A stretch of 44,062 bases of DNA from Opitutia bacterium (GTDB taxonomy: Bacteria > Verrucomicrobiota > Verrucomicrobiia > Opitutales > Opitutaceae). The stretch is from positions 1 to 44,062 of the forward strand of contig CANIJN010000011.1 in assembly GCA_947467625.1 (NCBI GenBank), in the 5' to 3' direction. Under the pieces are notes generated by a model, which saw nothing but the letters and a program-made list of their open reading frames with translations, made no database searches and had not been told where the DNA came from. Shown one piece after another: positions 14,339-21,684 of this stretch. Within the stretch, counting starts at the first letter, position 1; every line of letters starts with the position of its first letter. The position numbers and the translations under genes are program-made.

Positions 14339-15162
14339 ACGCTGCGTGCAAAGCACCGACGCGGAAACGCGAGGCCGCGAAACCCAAGCGGGCTCGGAAA
14401 CCGGCGCGCGTGACGGGCGCCGTTATCTTTCTCGCGTCACTCCTGTGGGAGGATGATCGCGAAGCGGACGAGCCGTTGGGGAAATTACGAATGGAGTGGC
14501 GAAAAAAACATCTCGTGATGGACCACCTGGCGGACTTGCGGGTGCCGATCCGCTATTGGCGAAAAAGTGGCATCAACGGCCGGCGGAAAGGACAATATAC
14601 GATGGTTTTCGCAGGCAAGGAACTTGGCACCGCGAAGGTCTCCAAACTGAGCGCGGTCCTACCGGTGCGCGCGGGCGTCATCCCCGCGAAAACGGAAACA
14701 CAGATTGCACGCGAAGCGGACGCGCTGGCCCGGGCGGAGGACATACAAAAGAACGGCGACCCGCGACACGTCTGCACTTGGGGCGTCGTCGCGATGGCCA
14801 TCAATCCGAATTCACCGCACCGCGCGGAGCTCCGGCGCGTTTGGCGCCGCATCTTCAAGAGAGATCCGAACAAGGAGCACTGGAGGTTCGGGCCGGACGT
14901 GGTCGATCGCTCCGGTTTCTTGCGGGTCAAGTTGCGGTGGAGCGATGAGGCGCTGCGAGGCGTCGATTTCTGCTTGGCCACTCAGACCAACCCGGCGGTG
15001 CCGCTACCATCGCCGCAGGCAATTGCCGACGCGGCCCGGCCGATGGGAGCAAATTCATATTTCCACCGAACCGTTTCAGCCGGAATCGTCACCGTAGATG
15101 ACGAAGCGATTCATGCATGCCTCGCGACGGCTCGTGCCGGCGTGTCGGAGACAGTGGAGTGA
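14335..15162 (+). CDS. Unknown protein coupled to the cyclase-like gene
   Basis: A 275-residue protein from ATG 14335 that overlaps the cyclase-like stop. Residues 1-27 are very Lys/Arg-rich. Residues ~28-110 contain 'GAVIFLASLLWEDD', 'WRKKHL', 'LRVPIRYWRKSG' and 'QYTMVFAGKELGTAKV', a strand-rich pattern I have seen only in uncharacterised proteins. Residues ~150-220 include 'WGVVAMAINPNS' and 'DRSGFLRVKLRWSDEAL'. No transmembrane segment, TIR, nuclease or cyclic-nucleotide-binding motif is evident, so it is not a standard Pycsar effector. Because it is translationally coupled to a probable cyclase, an effector or regulator role is the natural guess, but the sequence does not prove it. Confidence 0.55.
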   Translation: MNAACKAPTRKREAAKPKRARKPARVTGAVIFLASLLWEDDREADEPLGKLRMEWRKKHLVMDHLADLRVPIRYWRKSGINGRRKGQYTMVFAGKELGTAKVSKLSAVLPVRAGVIPAKTETQIAREADALARAEDIQKNGDPRHVCTWGVVAMAINPNSPHRAELRRVWRRIFKRDPNKEHWRFGPDVVDRSGFLRVKLRWSDEALRGVDFCLATQTNPAVPLPSPQAIADAARPMGANSYFHRTVSAGIVTVDDEAIHACLATARAGVSETVE

Positions 15163-15319
15163 AGCATTTCAGACCATCGTCGCCGCCCCAAGCAGTTCGA
15201 TGCGGTCGACGTCCCTCAGAAAATCTGCTCGGGCAACTATTCTGCCTTGGAAAAGGGCCAGCAGGACAAATTTCCGTTTCTTGCCTCGCCGCACCCCGAA
15301 GAAACGCTACGCTCCCGGC

Positions 15320-16300
15320 ATGGCCAGTTCCGCCCAGATCAAGGCAATGCTTCAAAGTCACGGCTCCGGTGACAACGACCGGTTTTATGCCGTTGCACTT
15401 CAAGTTGCCGCAGCCGAGGCCCGCCGTGGGCATGATCGTCTTGCGAAGGAGATTCAGGAGATGGTCGAAAAAGCGCGTTTGGCCAAATCGAACCAACGGG
15501 CGGCTTCCATCGTCCCGCTGTCTATGCCGCAGGGCGAGGCGGCGGATCTGCTCGAGGAAGTCCCGGGCAATTGTCGTGTTTCCGACCTAATCCTTTCCCA
15601 ACCACTTCGTGACCGGGTTTCGAGAATTCTGGAAGAACAGCGTAATCTCAGCCAACTCAAGGAGCATGGTCTGCGCCCACGTCAAAAGCTGCTATTCACC
15701 GGGCCTCCGGGATGCGGCAAGACCATGACCGCATCTGCATTGGCGGCAGAGCTATCCCTGCCGCTTTTCGTGGTCCGGCTTGACGGACTGATCACCCGTT
15801 ACCTTGGGGATTCGCTGTCAAAGCTCCGTCTCGTGTTCGACGCGGTAAATCGCTCCCGTGCGGTGTATCTCTTTGATGAATTCGATAGCATCGGCTATAC
15901 GCGTGAGTTTGCTAATGAAGTCGGCGAAATGCGCCGGCTCTTGAACAGCTTTCTCATGTTCATTGAAAAACTGAACAGCAATAGCCTTGTAGTCGCAGCG
16001 ACGAATCACGGCAGTCGTCTGGACAAGGCGCTATATCGGCGTTTCGACGACCTAATTGAGTTTGGACTGCCAGGTGACGAAGAAACCTGGACTACCATCC
16101 GAACTCGGATGGCGGGCGTCCATACTGCGTCGCTTTCGCAAGCCAAGTTGCTGCCCGCGGCCAAGGGACTTAGCTTCGCGGAAATTACCCGCGCCTGTGA
16201 GGAAGCGGTAAAGGGAATGCTCATCGGTGGGAGGAAAAGTGTGACGACCGACATGCTCGTAAACGCTCTCACCGAGCGCCGTTTATTTCTGAACCATTGA
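15320..16300 (+). CDS. ietA: AAA+ ATPase, IetA-like
   Basis: Start set at ATG 15320 (MASSAQIKAML), giving 326 residues; the open frame upstream overlaps the previous gene and reads as noise. An N-terminal helical region (1-90) precedes a single AAA domain: Walker A GPPGCGKT at ~128-135, pore-type 'LDGLITRYLGDSLSKLR', Walker B 'VYLFDEFDSIG' with D186/E187, 'VVAATNHGSRLD' (sensor 1) and 'ALYRRFDD' (arginine finger). The FtsH/Vps4-like ATPase directly followed, 9 bp on, by a subtilisin-like protease is the arrangement named IetAS by Gao et al. (2020) as an anti-phage system. The ATPase is thought to govern the protease; the trigger and substrates are unknown. The symbol is assigned from architecture, not from alignment. 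Confidence 0.82.
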   Translation: MASSAQIKAMLQSHGSGDNDRFYAVALQVAAAEARRGHDRLAKEIQEMVEKARLAKSNQRAASIVPLSMPQGEAADLLEEVPGNCRVSDLILSQPLRDRVSRILEEQRNLSQLKEHGLRPRQKLLFTGPPGCGKTMTASALAAELSLPLFVVRLDGLITRYLGDSLSKLRLVFDAVNRSRAVYLFDEFDSIGYTREFANEVGEMRRLLNSFLMFIEKLNSNSLVVAATNHGSRLDKALYRRFDDLIEFGLPGDEETWTTIRTRMAGVHTASLSQAKLLPAAKGLSFAEITRACEEAVKGMLIGGRKSVTTDMLVNALTERRLFLNH

Positions 16301-16309
16301 TCTCAATCC

Positions 16310-18886
16310 GTGGCCGATCCTCAATTGCCCCTGTTTCGGATGCCCGAGCCCGCGCTCCGGCACCTCAATCTCCCCAAAAAACCGAGCAGGTTGGATTACA
16401 AGGGCAATGGGCGGGGAGCGTCGCCGAGACAGGTTGATCGCACCCTGCACGGAGCGAGTCTGCGCCGGCAGATTGAAACGGTCGAAGCCCAGATTACGGC
16501 CGTGGAGGAACAAAGAATCGAACAGGGGCTTCCGGCTCAGGTAGATTTGATTCTCGAACTCGAATCCGCGCCTGACTTCCCGCTTTCGGCCGACCATCTC
16601 CATGCGCTCACGTCAGGGACCAACGGAACGATTTCCTTGCTGCACGCCCGCCCGGTTAGTGATGACCAGGGCGTCGAGCGCACCGTAGTCGTCCTGCACG
16701 TGCGGTATGGCTCCATTCATTTCCTAGCCGACAAGGTCCGCAACTATCAGGAAGGGACCACCAAAAAGGGAAAGACCCCAAATGCCTGGATTGCCAATCT
16801 TGCGCGGATCGGTGTCGCGGCTCTCGCAGCCCTGTGGACCGACACCGACAAATTGCCGGACGACCATGAGCCCCATTGGTGGGAACTTTGGGTGCGCCGG
16901 GAGCCGGCCGTTTTAAGCCAGTTCGACAGAATCGTTCAGCAACTGGCCGTCCAACACCGTCCTGAACGCCTCGCTTTGCCCGACCATGTCATCGTCGTGG
17001 TGCAGGCGACACGCGCGCAATTGGAGTCGTCGCTCGATCTGCTCAATACGCTCGCCGAGGTGCGGCGTGCCCGTCCGTGCAGTATCGGCCTCTCGGACCT
17101 TCGCGGCGCCGAGCTGGCAGAGTGGATAGATGATGCGCTCAACCGTGTTGCTTTGCCGGGTGCAGATGCCCCCGTCGTTTGTCTCCTCGATTCGGGCGTC
17201 AATCGCGGACATCGCCTCATCGCTCCGCTTCTTGCCGAAGGTGACAATCATACCGTGTTTGGGGATCGGGACGCCAGCGACTGCTGGCCGGGAGGGCATG
17301 GCACCCAGATGGCGGGCCTCGCCGCCTACGGTGACCTCCGAACCTTGATGCTTTCGAATCAGCCTTGGGCTCAGAGCCACCGTCTGGAGGGAGTTCGCCT
17401 GATCGATCCGGCCCGGCCGCACGAGCCGGAAAACTACGGCCAGGTAACCAAGCAAGGCGTTACCCTGCCGGAAGTGGCTGCCCCCCACCGCCGTCGTGTC
17501 TATTCGCTGGCGGTCACGGCCGATGGATTGAGCGACGCCCGGCCAACGTCATGGTCTGCCGCCGTGGACGCTGCCGCCTTTGGCGCAGAGGAGCGGGGCG
17601 AACCCAAACGAATTATTCTCGTTTCCGCCGGCAACGTCGACGCCCTGTCCATGGGCGGTGCCTATCGGTATCCGCAGGATAACCAAAAACTCACCGTTCA
17701 AGATCCGGCCCAAGCATGGAATGCCGTTACGGTGGGCGCCCTCACGCATCGGGACCGTATTGAAGAAACGGACGCGGAGTCCCGTTTGCTCTCCCCTCTG
17801 GCCGGACGCGAGCAGTTGAGCCCTTTCAGCCGCACCTCCTGCGACGCCGATCCGCATTGGCCGATCAAACCGGAAATCGTGATGGAAGGCGGAAACGTCG
17901 GCTTGCATCCCCGGAACGGTCCCGAGCGTCGCGACTCACTTGATCTTCTCAGCACGGCGGCGGAATTTCGGGTCCGCCCGATTTGCGGGATGCGGGCCAC
18001 GAGTGCGGCGACGGCCCTTGCAGCGCGACTGGCGGCCCAGCTCCAAGCGACCTATCCGAACTATTGGCCGGAAACGATTCGCGGGTTGTTGGTCCACTCG
18101 GCGCGGTGGAATGATGCGATGTTGGGAGACCTCAATCCGTTCGCTGCGTTCACACGGGAAAAACGGGCGCTGTTCATTCAAATGCTCCGGTGCTACGGTT
18201 TTGGCGAACCGGATACTGCGCGAGCCCGATTTAGCTCCCAGCAGGCAGTCACACTTCTGCGGGAAGACACGATCACGCCCTTCAAAGGCTCCGCCGGCGC
18301 GGCGGGGCTGAACGATTGCCATATTCACGGGCTGCCGCTCCCTACTGCCCTGCTGCAGGCGAATCCCGCCACCACCTGCACCCTCAAGGTCACCCTGTCG
18401 CATTTCACCGCACCCAATCCTTCGGCCAGCAATCGCATCCCCGGTTCACGTTACCGTTATGCGGGGTGCCTCCTAAGGTTTCAGGTTCGGCACAAGGACG
18501 ACAGCGTCGCGGAATTTGAAAGCCGTGTAGCCAAAGTGGCAGAGGAGGACGAGGAAGCCAATGAGGAAGGACTGGAGGCTCGTAACGATTCGGCCTGGGC
18601 GCTTGGGGCCAAACTGCGCGGCAAAGCCGGGTCGCTTGTTCAAGACATCTGGCAGGGGAGTGCTGCCGACCTGACGCAGATGGATCGGATCGCTGTCTTT
18701 CCTGTCAAGGGATGGTGGGCGGCGCGGAGTTTCAATGATCGGAACTCTCCCTGGTATCGGTGCCATCGGCGCACGGTCCGCTACAGCCTGATTGTTAGCG
18801 TTGAGATCGCCGCCGAAGTGCAACTCTACAACGAGATCAACAACATCATCGTCAGCCTGCCCGTGGACGTGGAGATTGGCACATGA
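16310..18886 (+). CDS. ietS: Subtilisin-like (S8) protease, IetS-like
   Basis: An 858-residue protein starting at GTG 16310, 9 bp after the ATPase stop. Residues 1-280 form an N-terminal region typical of IetS-type proteins, with 'VDLILELES', 'VVVLHVRYGSI' and 'ARPCSIGLSDL'. The S8 catalytic triad is visible: D294 in 'VVCLLDSGVN', H330 in 'GGHGTQMAGL' and S565 in 'MRATSAATALAARLA'. The Asn/oxyanion segment is 'IILVSAGN'. Residues ~600-858 are a beta-rich C-terminal part with an acidic patch 'AEEDEEANEEG'. No signal peptide is present, so it is a cytoplasmic protease, as expected of an intracellular defence effector. The frame is intact. Repeat R1 begins 4-5 bp after the stop. Confidence 0.88.
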   Translation: MADPQLPLFRMPEPALRHLNLPKKPSRLDYKGNGRGASPRQVDRTLHGASLRRQIETVEAQITAVEEQRIEQGLPAQVDLILELESAPDFPLSADHLHALTSGTNGTISLLHARPVSDDQGVERTVVVLHVRYGSIHFLADKVRNYQEGTTKKGKTPNAWIANLARIGVAALAALWTDTDKLPDDHEPHWWELWVRREPAVLSQFDRIVQQLAVQHRPERLALPDHVIVVVQATRAQLESSLDLLNTLAEVRRARPCSIGLSDLRGAELAEWIDDALNRVALPGADAPVVCLLDSGVNRGHRLIAPLLAEGDNHTVFGDRDASDCWPGGHGTQMAGLAAYGDLRTLMLSNQPWAQSHRLEGVRLIDPARPHEPENYGQVTKQGVTLPEVAAPHRRRVYSLAVTADGLSDARPTSWSAAVDAAAFGAEERGEPKRIILVSAGNVDALSMGGAYRYPQDNQKLTVQDPAQAWNAVTVGALTHRDRIEETDAESRLLSPLAGREQLSPFSRTSCDADPHWPIKPEIVMEGGNVGLHPRNGPERRDSLDLLSTAAEFRVRPICGMRATSAATALAARLAAQLQATYPNYWPETIRGLLVHSARWNDAMLGDLNPFAAFTREKRALFIQMLRCYGFGEPDTARARFSSQQAVTLLREDTITPFKGSAGAAGLNDCHIHGLPLPTALLQANPATTCTLKVTLSHFTAPNPSASNRIPGSRYRYAGCLLRFQVRHKDDSVAEFESRVAKVAEEDEEANEEGLEARNDSAWALGAKLRGKAGSLVQDIWQGSAADLTQMDRIAVFPVKGWWAARSFNDRNSPWYRCHRRTVRYSLIVSVEIAAEVQLYNEINNIIVSLPVDVEIGT

Positions 18887-18889
18887 TTT

Positions 18890-19203
18890 TGATTCGCTTC
18901 AAAAGTTCGTGGTTTCATCCACGGCGGTTGAAGCGAATGAAGCGAATTGATGACGAGAAACCCAGTTGCCGGCCCGTCAGGTCGACGCCATAGTTTGACT
19001 CACCTTCGAGTTCCCCTGCGGTTCTCCCTCGGAAAGCGAAGGATTCGCTTCAAAAGTTCTCGATTCGATCCACGCCGGGCAGCCAGTGTGAATTCTGACG
19101 CGAACCGTCTCACGGTCCGGTCAAAGATTGGGCTAACTGACTGCAAAATAGGTAGAAATGAATCCCGGCGATTTGACCGATCTCGGCAATGGTTCGCGTC
19201 AGC
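18890..19203 (+). repeat. Structured interspersed repeat R1
   Basis: About 310 bp, starting right after the IetS-like stop. Block 1: ATTCGCTTCAA (18892-18902) pairs with TTGAAGCGAAT (18928-18938), enclosing a second hairpin CGTGG-tttcat-CCACG. Block 2 begins near 19041 with a fresh GATTCGCTTCAAAAGTT and contains TCCACGCCGGGCAGCCAG. Block 3: CTGACGCGAACC (19095-19106) pairs with GGTTCGCGTCAG (19191-19202), with inner CGGTCAAAG facing TTTGACCG. Copies R2 (41060) and R3 (43214) share this layout. No coding potential. Confidence 0.85.
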
Positions 19204-19234
19204 CGTTTTTTTCGCCCCTATGGTTAAAAAAAAT

Positions 19235-19753
19235 TCAGGCGGCCTCCCGGTGATAGAATTTCAGCAGGCCGCCGATGCGCTCGCGCGTGCGGATTTTTCT
19301 AGAGGAAGTGCCGATCCGGTCTTCTGCCACCGGAAAGAGGTTCACGCTGTCCTTTCCTTGGTGGTTCCTCTCCTCGTGATAATGTAGCGCGTATTTCAAG
19401 AGCACATGGCGAAGCGACGCCTCGCCGAAGAGGAGCAGCTTCGACAGACACTCCTCTTTCACCGATCGATACCACCGTTCGAGATGGGCGTTTAGGTTTG
19501 GACTGCGTGGGGGCAGGGCCAAGGGTTCGACGCCAGCCGACCGCAGGGTGGCGCAAGAGGCCGCGCTAAACTTGGCATCCCGGTCATGCAGCAGATGTCG
19601 ACAGCCGTTCAGAAAGCCGTCGCCAACCATCGTCAGGTTGCGAGCTATCCGCTTCATCCACTCCCCCGTAGGCGCCAAGGTGACACCAGCGATGTGAATC
19701 TGGCAGGGAGCAACGACCGGGGCATGAAAGACAACTCGGGGGACCGTCAACAA
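19235..19753 (-). pseudogene. IS transposase (rve integrase core), C-terminal fragment
   Basis: A 172-residue open frame equivalent to the C-terminal half of a DDE integrase-core transposase: 'IHIAGVTLAPTGEWMKRIARNLT', 'LLHDRDAKFS' (DDE Asp region), 'LPPRSPNLNAHLERWYRSVKEECLS' (catalytic Glu region), and the typical end 'RERIGGLLKFYHREAA'. The N-terminal helix-turn-helix half and the first catalytic Asp are absent, since the frame starts inside the core domain. The fragment lies 30 bp beyond repeat R1. The missing N-terminal half-type occurs separately at 41650-41901, also on the minus strand, so both are remnants of the same IS family, not necessarily the same copy. Confidence 0.85.
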
Positions 19754-19779
19754 ACGTCGCTCGGATAGGCCGGAGTCAC

Positions 19780-19798
19780 AGCGAAAATCGATTTCGCT
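19780..19798. promoter_or_regulatory. Inverted repeat upstream of the ECF sigma gene
   Basis: AGCGAAA-atcga-TTTCGCT forms 7-bp perfect arms with a 5-base spacer, 49 bp before the sigma-factor start. It may be an operator or leader hairpin, or a remnant terminator of DNA to the left. A T-rich stretch follows on the plus strand. Confidence 0.3.
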
Positions 19799-19846
19799 TT
19801 TCTTTGTTCGGTTTTTGAGAGCGGCGGTTCTAATTAAAGCAACCCC

Positions 19847-21466
19847 ATGATTGGCGATACCGAGTTACTCAGGCGCTACGTCGAAGAACACTCCGAGCCG
19901 GCCTTTGCCAGTTTGGTGCAGCGGTATGTCGGGCTGGTTTACTCGGCCGCCTTGCGCCGCACTAACGGCGATGCGGCGCTCGCCGAGGACGTCACGCAGC
20001 GAGTGTTCGCGCTTTTGGCCGGTGAAGCAGCCCGTCTGCAACGACACACGGTCCTGTCCGGCTGGCTCTACGTCGCAACGCGCCACTCCGCCGCCAATGA
20101 GATGCGGGCCGAAAAGCGTCGCAAACTCCGGGAAGAGGAAGCCCACGCCATGCAAGAAATATCCACGCCCGATCCAAGTTGGAACCAATTGCGCCCTGAG
20201 CTCGACAGCGTGATGGACGAATTGAAAGCGCCCGACCGCGACGCCGTGCTCCTGCGCTATTTCGAAAACCGCCCGTTCGCCGAGATCGGCTCAGCGTTCC
20301 GTATCTCGGAGGATGCTGCACGGATGCGCGTGGATCGAGCGTTGGAGAAACTGCGGGTGTTGCTGGCGCAACGCGGGATTCATTCAACCGCGGCGGCTTT
20401 GGGGACGGTGCTCGCAACTCAGGCGGCGGGAGCCGCGCCCACAGGATTGGCCGCGTTCGCAACCTCAAGCGCCCTTAGCGGTGCGGAAACCATCGGAAGT
20501 GCAACCTCCGGCCTTGGAGTATTCAGCGCCGTTGGCGGCCTCAAGGTCGTGCTCACAGCCGCCGGGGTCATGGCGCTGATTTCGGTCGGAACCGCGGTCT
20601 ATCACTACGAATCGGCGAGAGAAACACGCACCTCCCTCTCTGCGTTGCAACTGGCTCACGCCGGACTGCAACAACAGCTCCAACGGCAAGCCGAACGGGC
20701 GTGGGAGGCCGAGGAAAATTCCCGCGTCGCCGACTCGCGGATCGCGGTCGCCGAAGAAACGCAAGGACTCGGGAAGTCCGCGGGGACAAACGAGCGGGCC
20801 ACATTGCGACCGGTCGGAAACACCCTCGATATCCTCATGGCCGATCCGACCTATCAGAAGATATCGGTAAAGCAGTATGCATCGACGCTCCGCTTTCGGT
20901 ATGCGGCACTATACCGCAAGCTCGGCTGGCCCCCGGCAACCATCACTGCATTCGAAAACTTCAAGGTTAAGGAATACGAGGCGCTGAACGACACGATGGC
21001 CGCCGCCCGCTCCGAGGGCGTGTCAGTCGTGGAGCCGACGCTGAAGACGCTGATGAAACCGACTAACTTCGCGTTCAGCGAAGAGCTTCGGCGGCTCATC
21101 GGCGATTCCGCCTATTCGGCGTATTTAAACCACAACGAACAGTTCTCTGCGCGAACCGCCGTCGAGGCTCTCGCCGGTCTTCTGCAATACTCGGCAACAC
21201 CTGTCACAGTCGCCCAAACCGAACAGTTGACCAGAATCATCGCGACCAACACTCCACGCGTTCAATCCAACGGCCTCGTTGGAGTGTCTCGCCCCACCGA
21301 CTGGGATACGGTATTCTCCCAGACAGAGGGAGTGCTGGGGGCTGCTCAATTGGAATCACTTCGCGCAGTCGCAGAAAAAACGCGGGCCACGCAAGAGTTG
21401 CACGACCGCGCCCAGTCGTTGCTGCGCGCCGCGGCGGCCGCGGCGCCAGCGGGACCCACCAAATAG
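19847..21466 (+). CDS. ECF-type sigma factor with membrane-anchored C-terminal domain
   Basis: A 539-residue protein. Residues 1-85 are sigma region 2 (DTELLRRYVEEHSEPAFASLVQRYVGLVYSAALR.., GWLYVATRHSAANEMR). Residues ~120-180 are region 4, with the HTH 'RPFAEIGSAFRISEDAARMRVDRALEKLR'. After an Ala/Gly/Ser-rich linker, one transmembrane helix lies at ~231-252 (VVLTAAGVMALISVGTAVY), then a coiled-coil-like stretch (LSALQLAHAGLQQQLQRQAERAWEAEE) and a long helical, probably extracytoplasmic, domain. Sigma factors with a built-in membrane tail are frequent in Verrucomicrobia and presumably replace a separate anti-sigma factor. The gene lies directly upstream of the glycan cluster, so it may control it; no target promoter was identified. 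Confidence 0.85.
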   Translation: MIGDTELLRRYVEEHSEPAFASLVQRYVGLVYSAALRRTNGDAALAEDVTQRVFALLAGEAARLQRHTVLSGWLYVATRHSAANEMRAEKRRKLREEEAHAMQEISTPDPSWNQLRPELDSVMDELKAPDRDAVLLRYFENRPFAEIGSAFRISEDAARMRVDRALEKLRVLLAQRGIHSTAAALGTVLATQAAGAAPTGLAAFATSSALSGAETIGSATSGLGVFSAVGGLKVVLTAAGVMALISVGTAVYHYESARETRTSLSALQLAHAGLQQQLQRQAERAWEAEENSRVADSRIAVAEETQGLGKSAGTNERATLRPVGNTLDILMADPTYQKISVKQYASTLRFRYAALYRKLGWPPATITAFENFKVKEYEALNDTMAAARSEGVSVVEPTLKTLMKPTNFAFSEELRRLIGDSAYSAYLNHNEQFSARTAVEALAGLLQYSATPVTVAQTEQLTRIIATNTPRVQSNGLVGVSRPTDWDTVFSQTEGVLGAAQLESLRAVAEKTRATQELHDRAQSLLRAAAAAAPAGPTK

Positions 21467-21517
21467 TCCGCCGCGTTTGCCCACTGCTGCCCACCCAAAC
21501 GATTCAGTGCCCATTCC

Positions 21518-21538
21518 CTAAATCGATTTAGCCTTTTT
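21518..21538 (+). terminator. Possible weak terminator after the ECF sigma gene
   Basis: The 14-bp palindrome CTAAATCGATTTAG is followed by CCTTTTT, 51 bp after the sigma-factor stop. The stem is AT-rich and the loop minimal, so the call is weak. Confidence 0.3.
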
Positions 21539-21684
21539 CCGATATGCAGCGCACCGGCGTCCTGCCGCGATCACTGCCCCCCCTACCCCACCCCAGGTCA
21601 AGTTGGTATCCCATGTTCCACGAACCATCGCACGGAAGCACGAGCACATAGCCATAGTCCAAGCGTGGCGAACCCCCTCTCACA

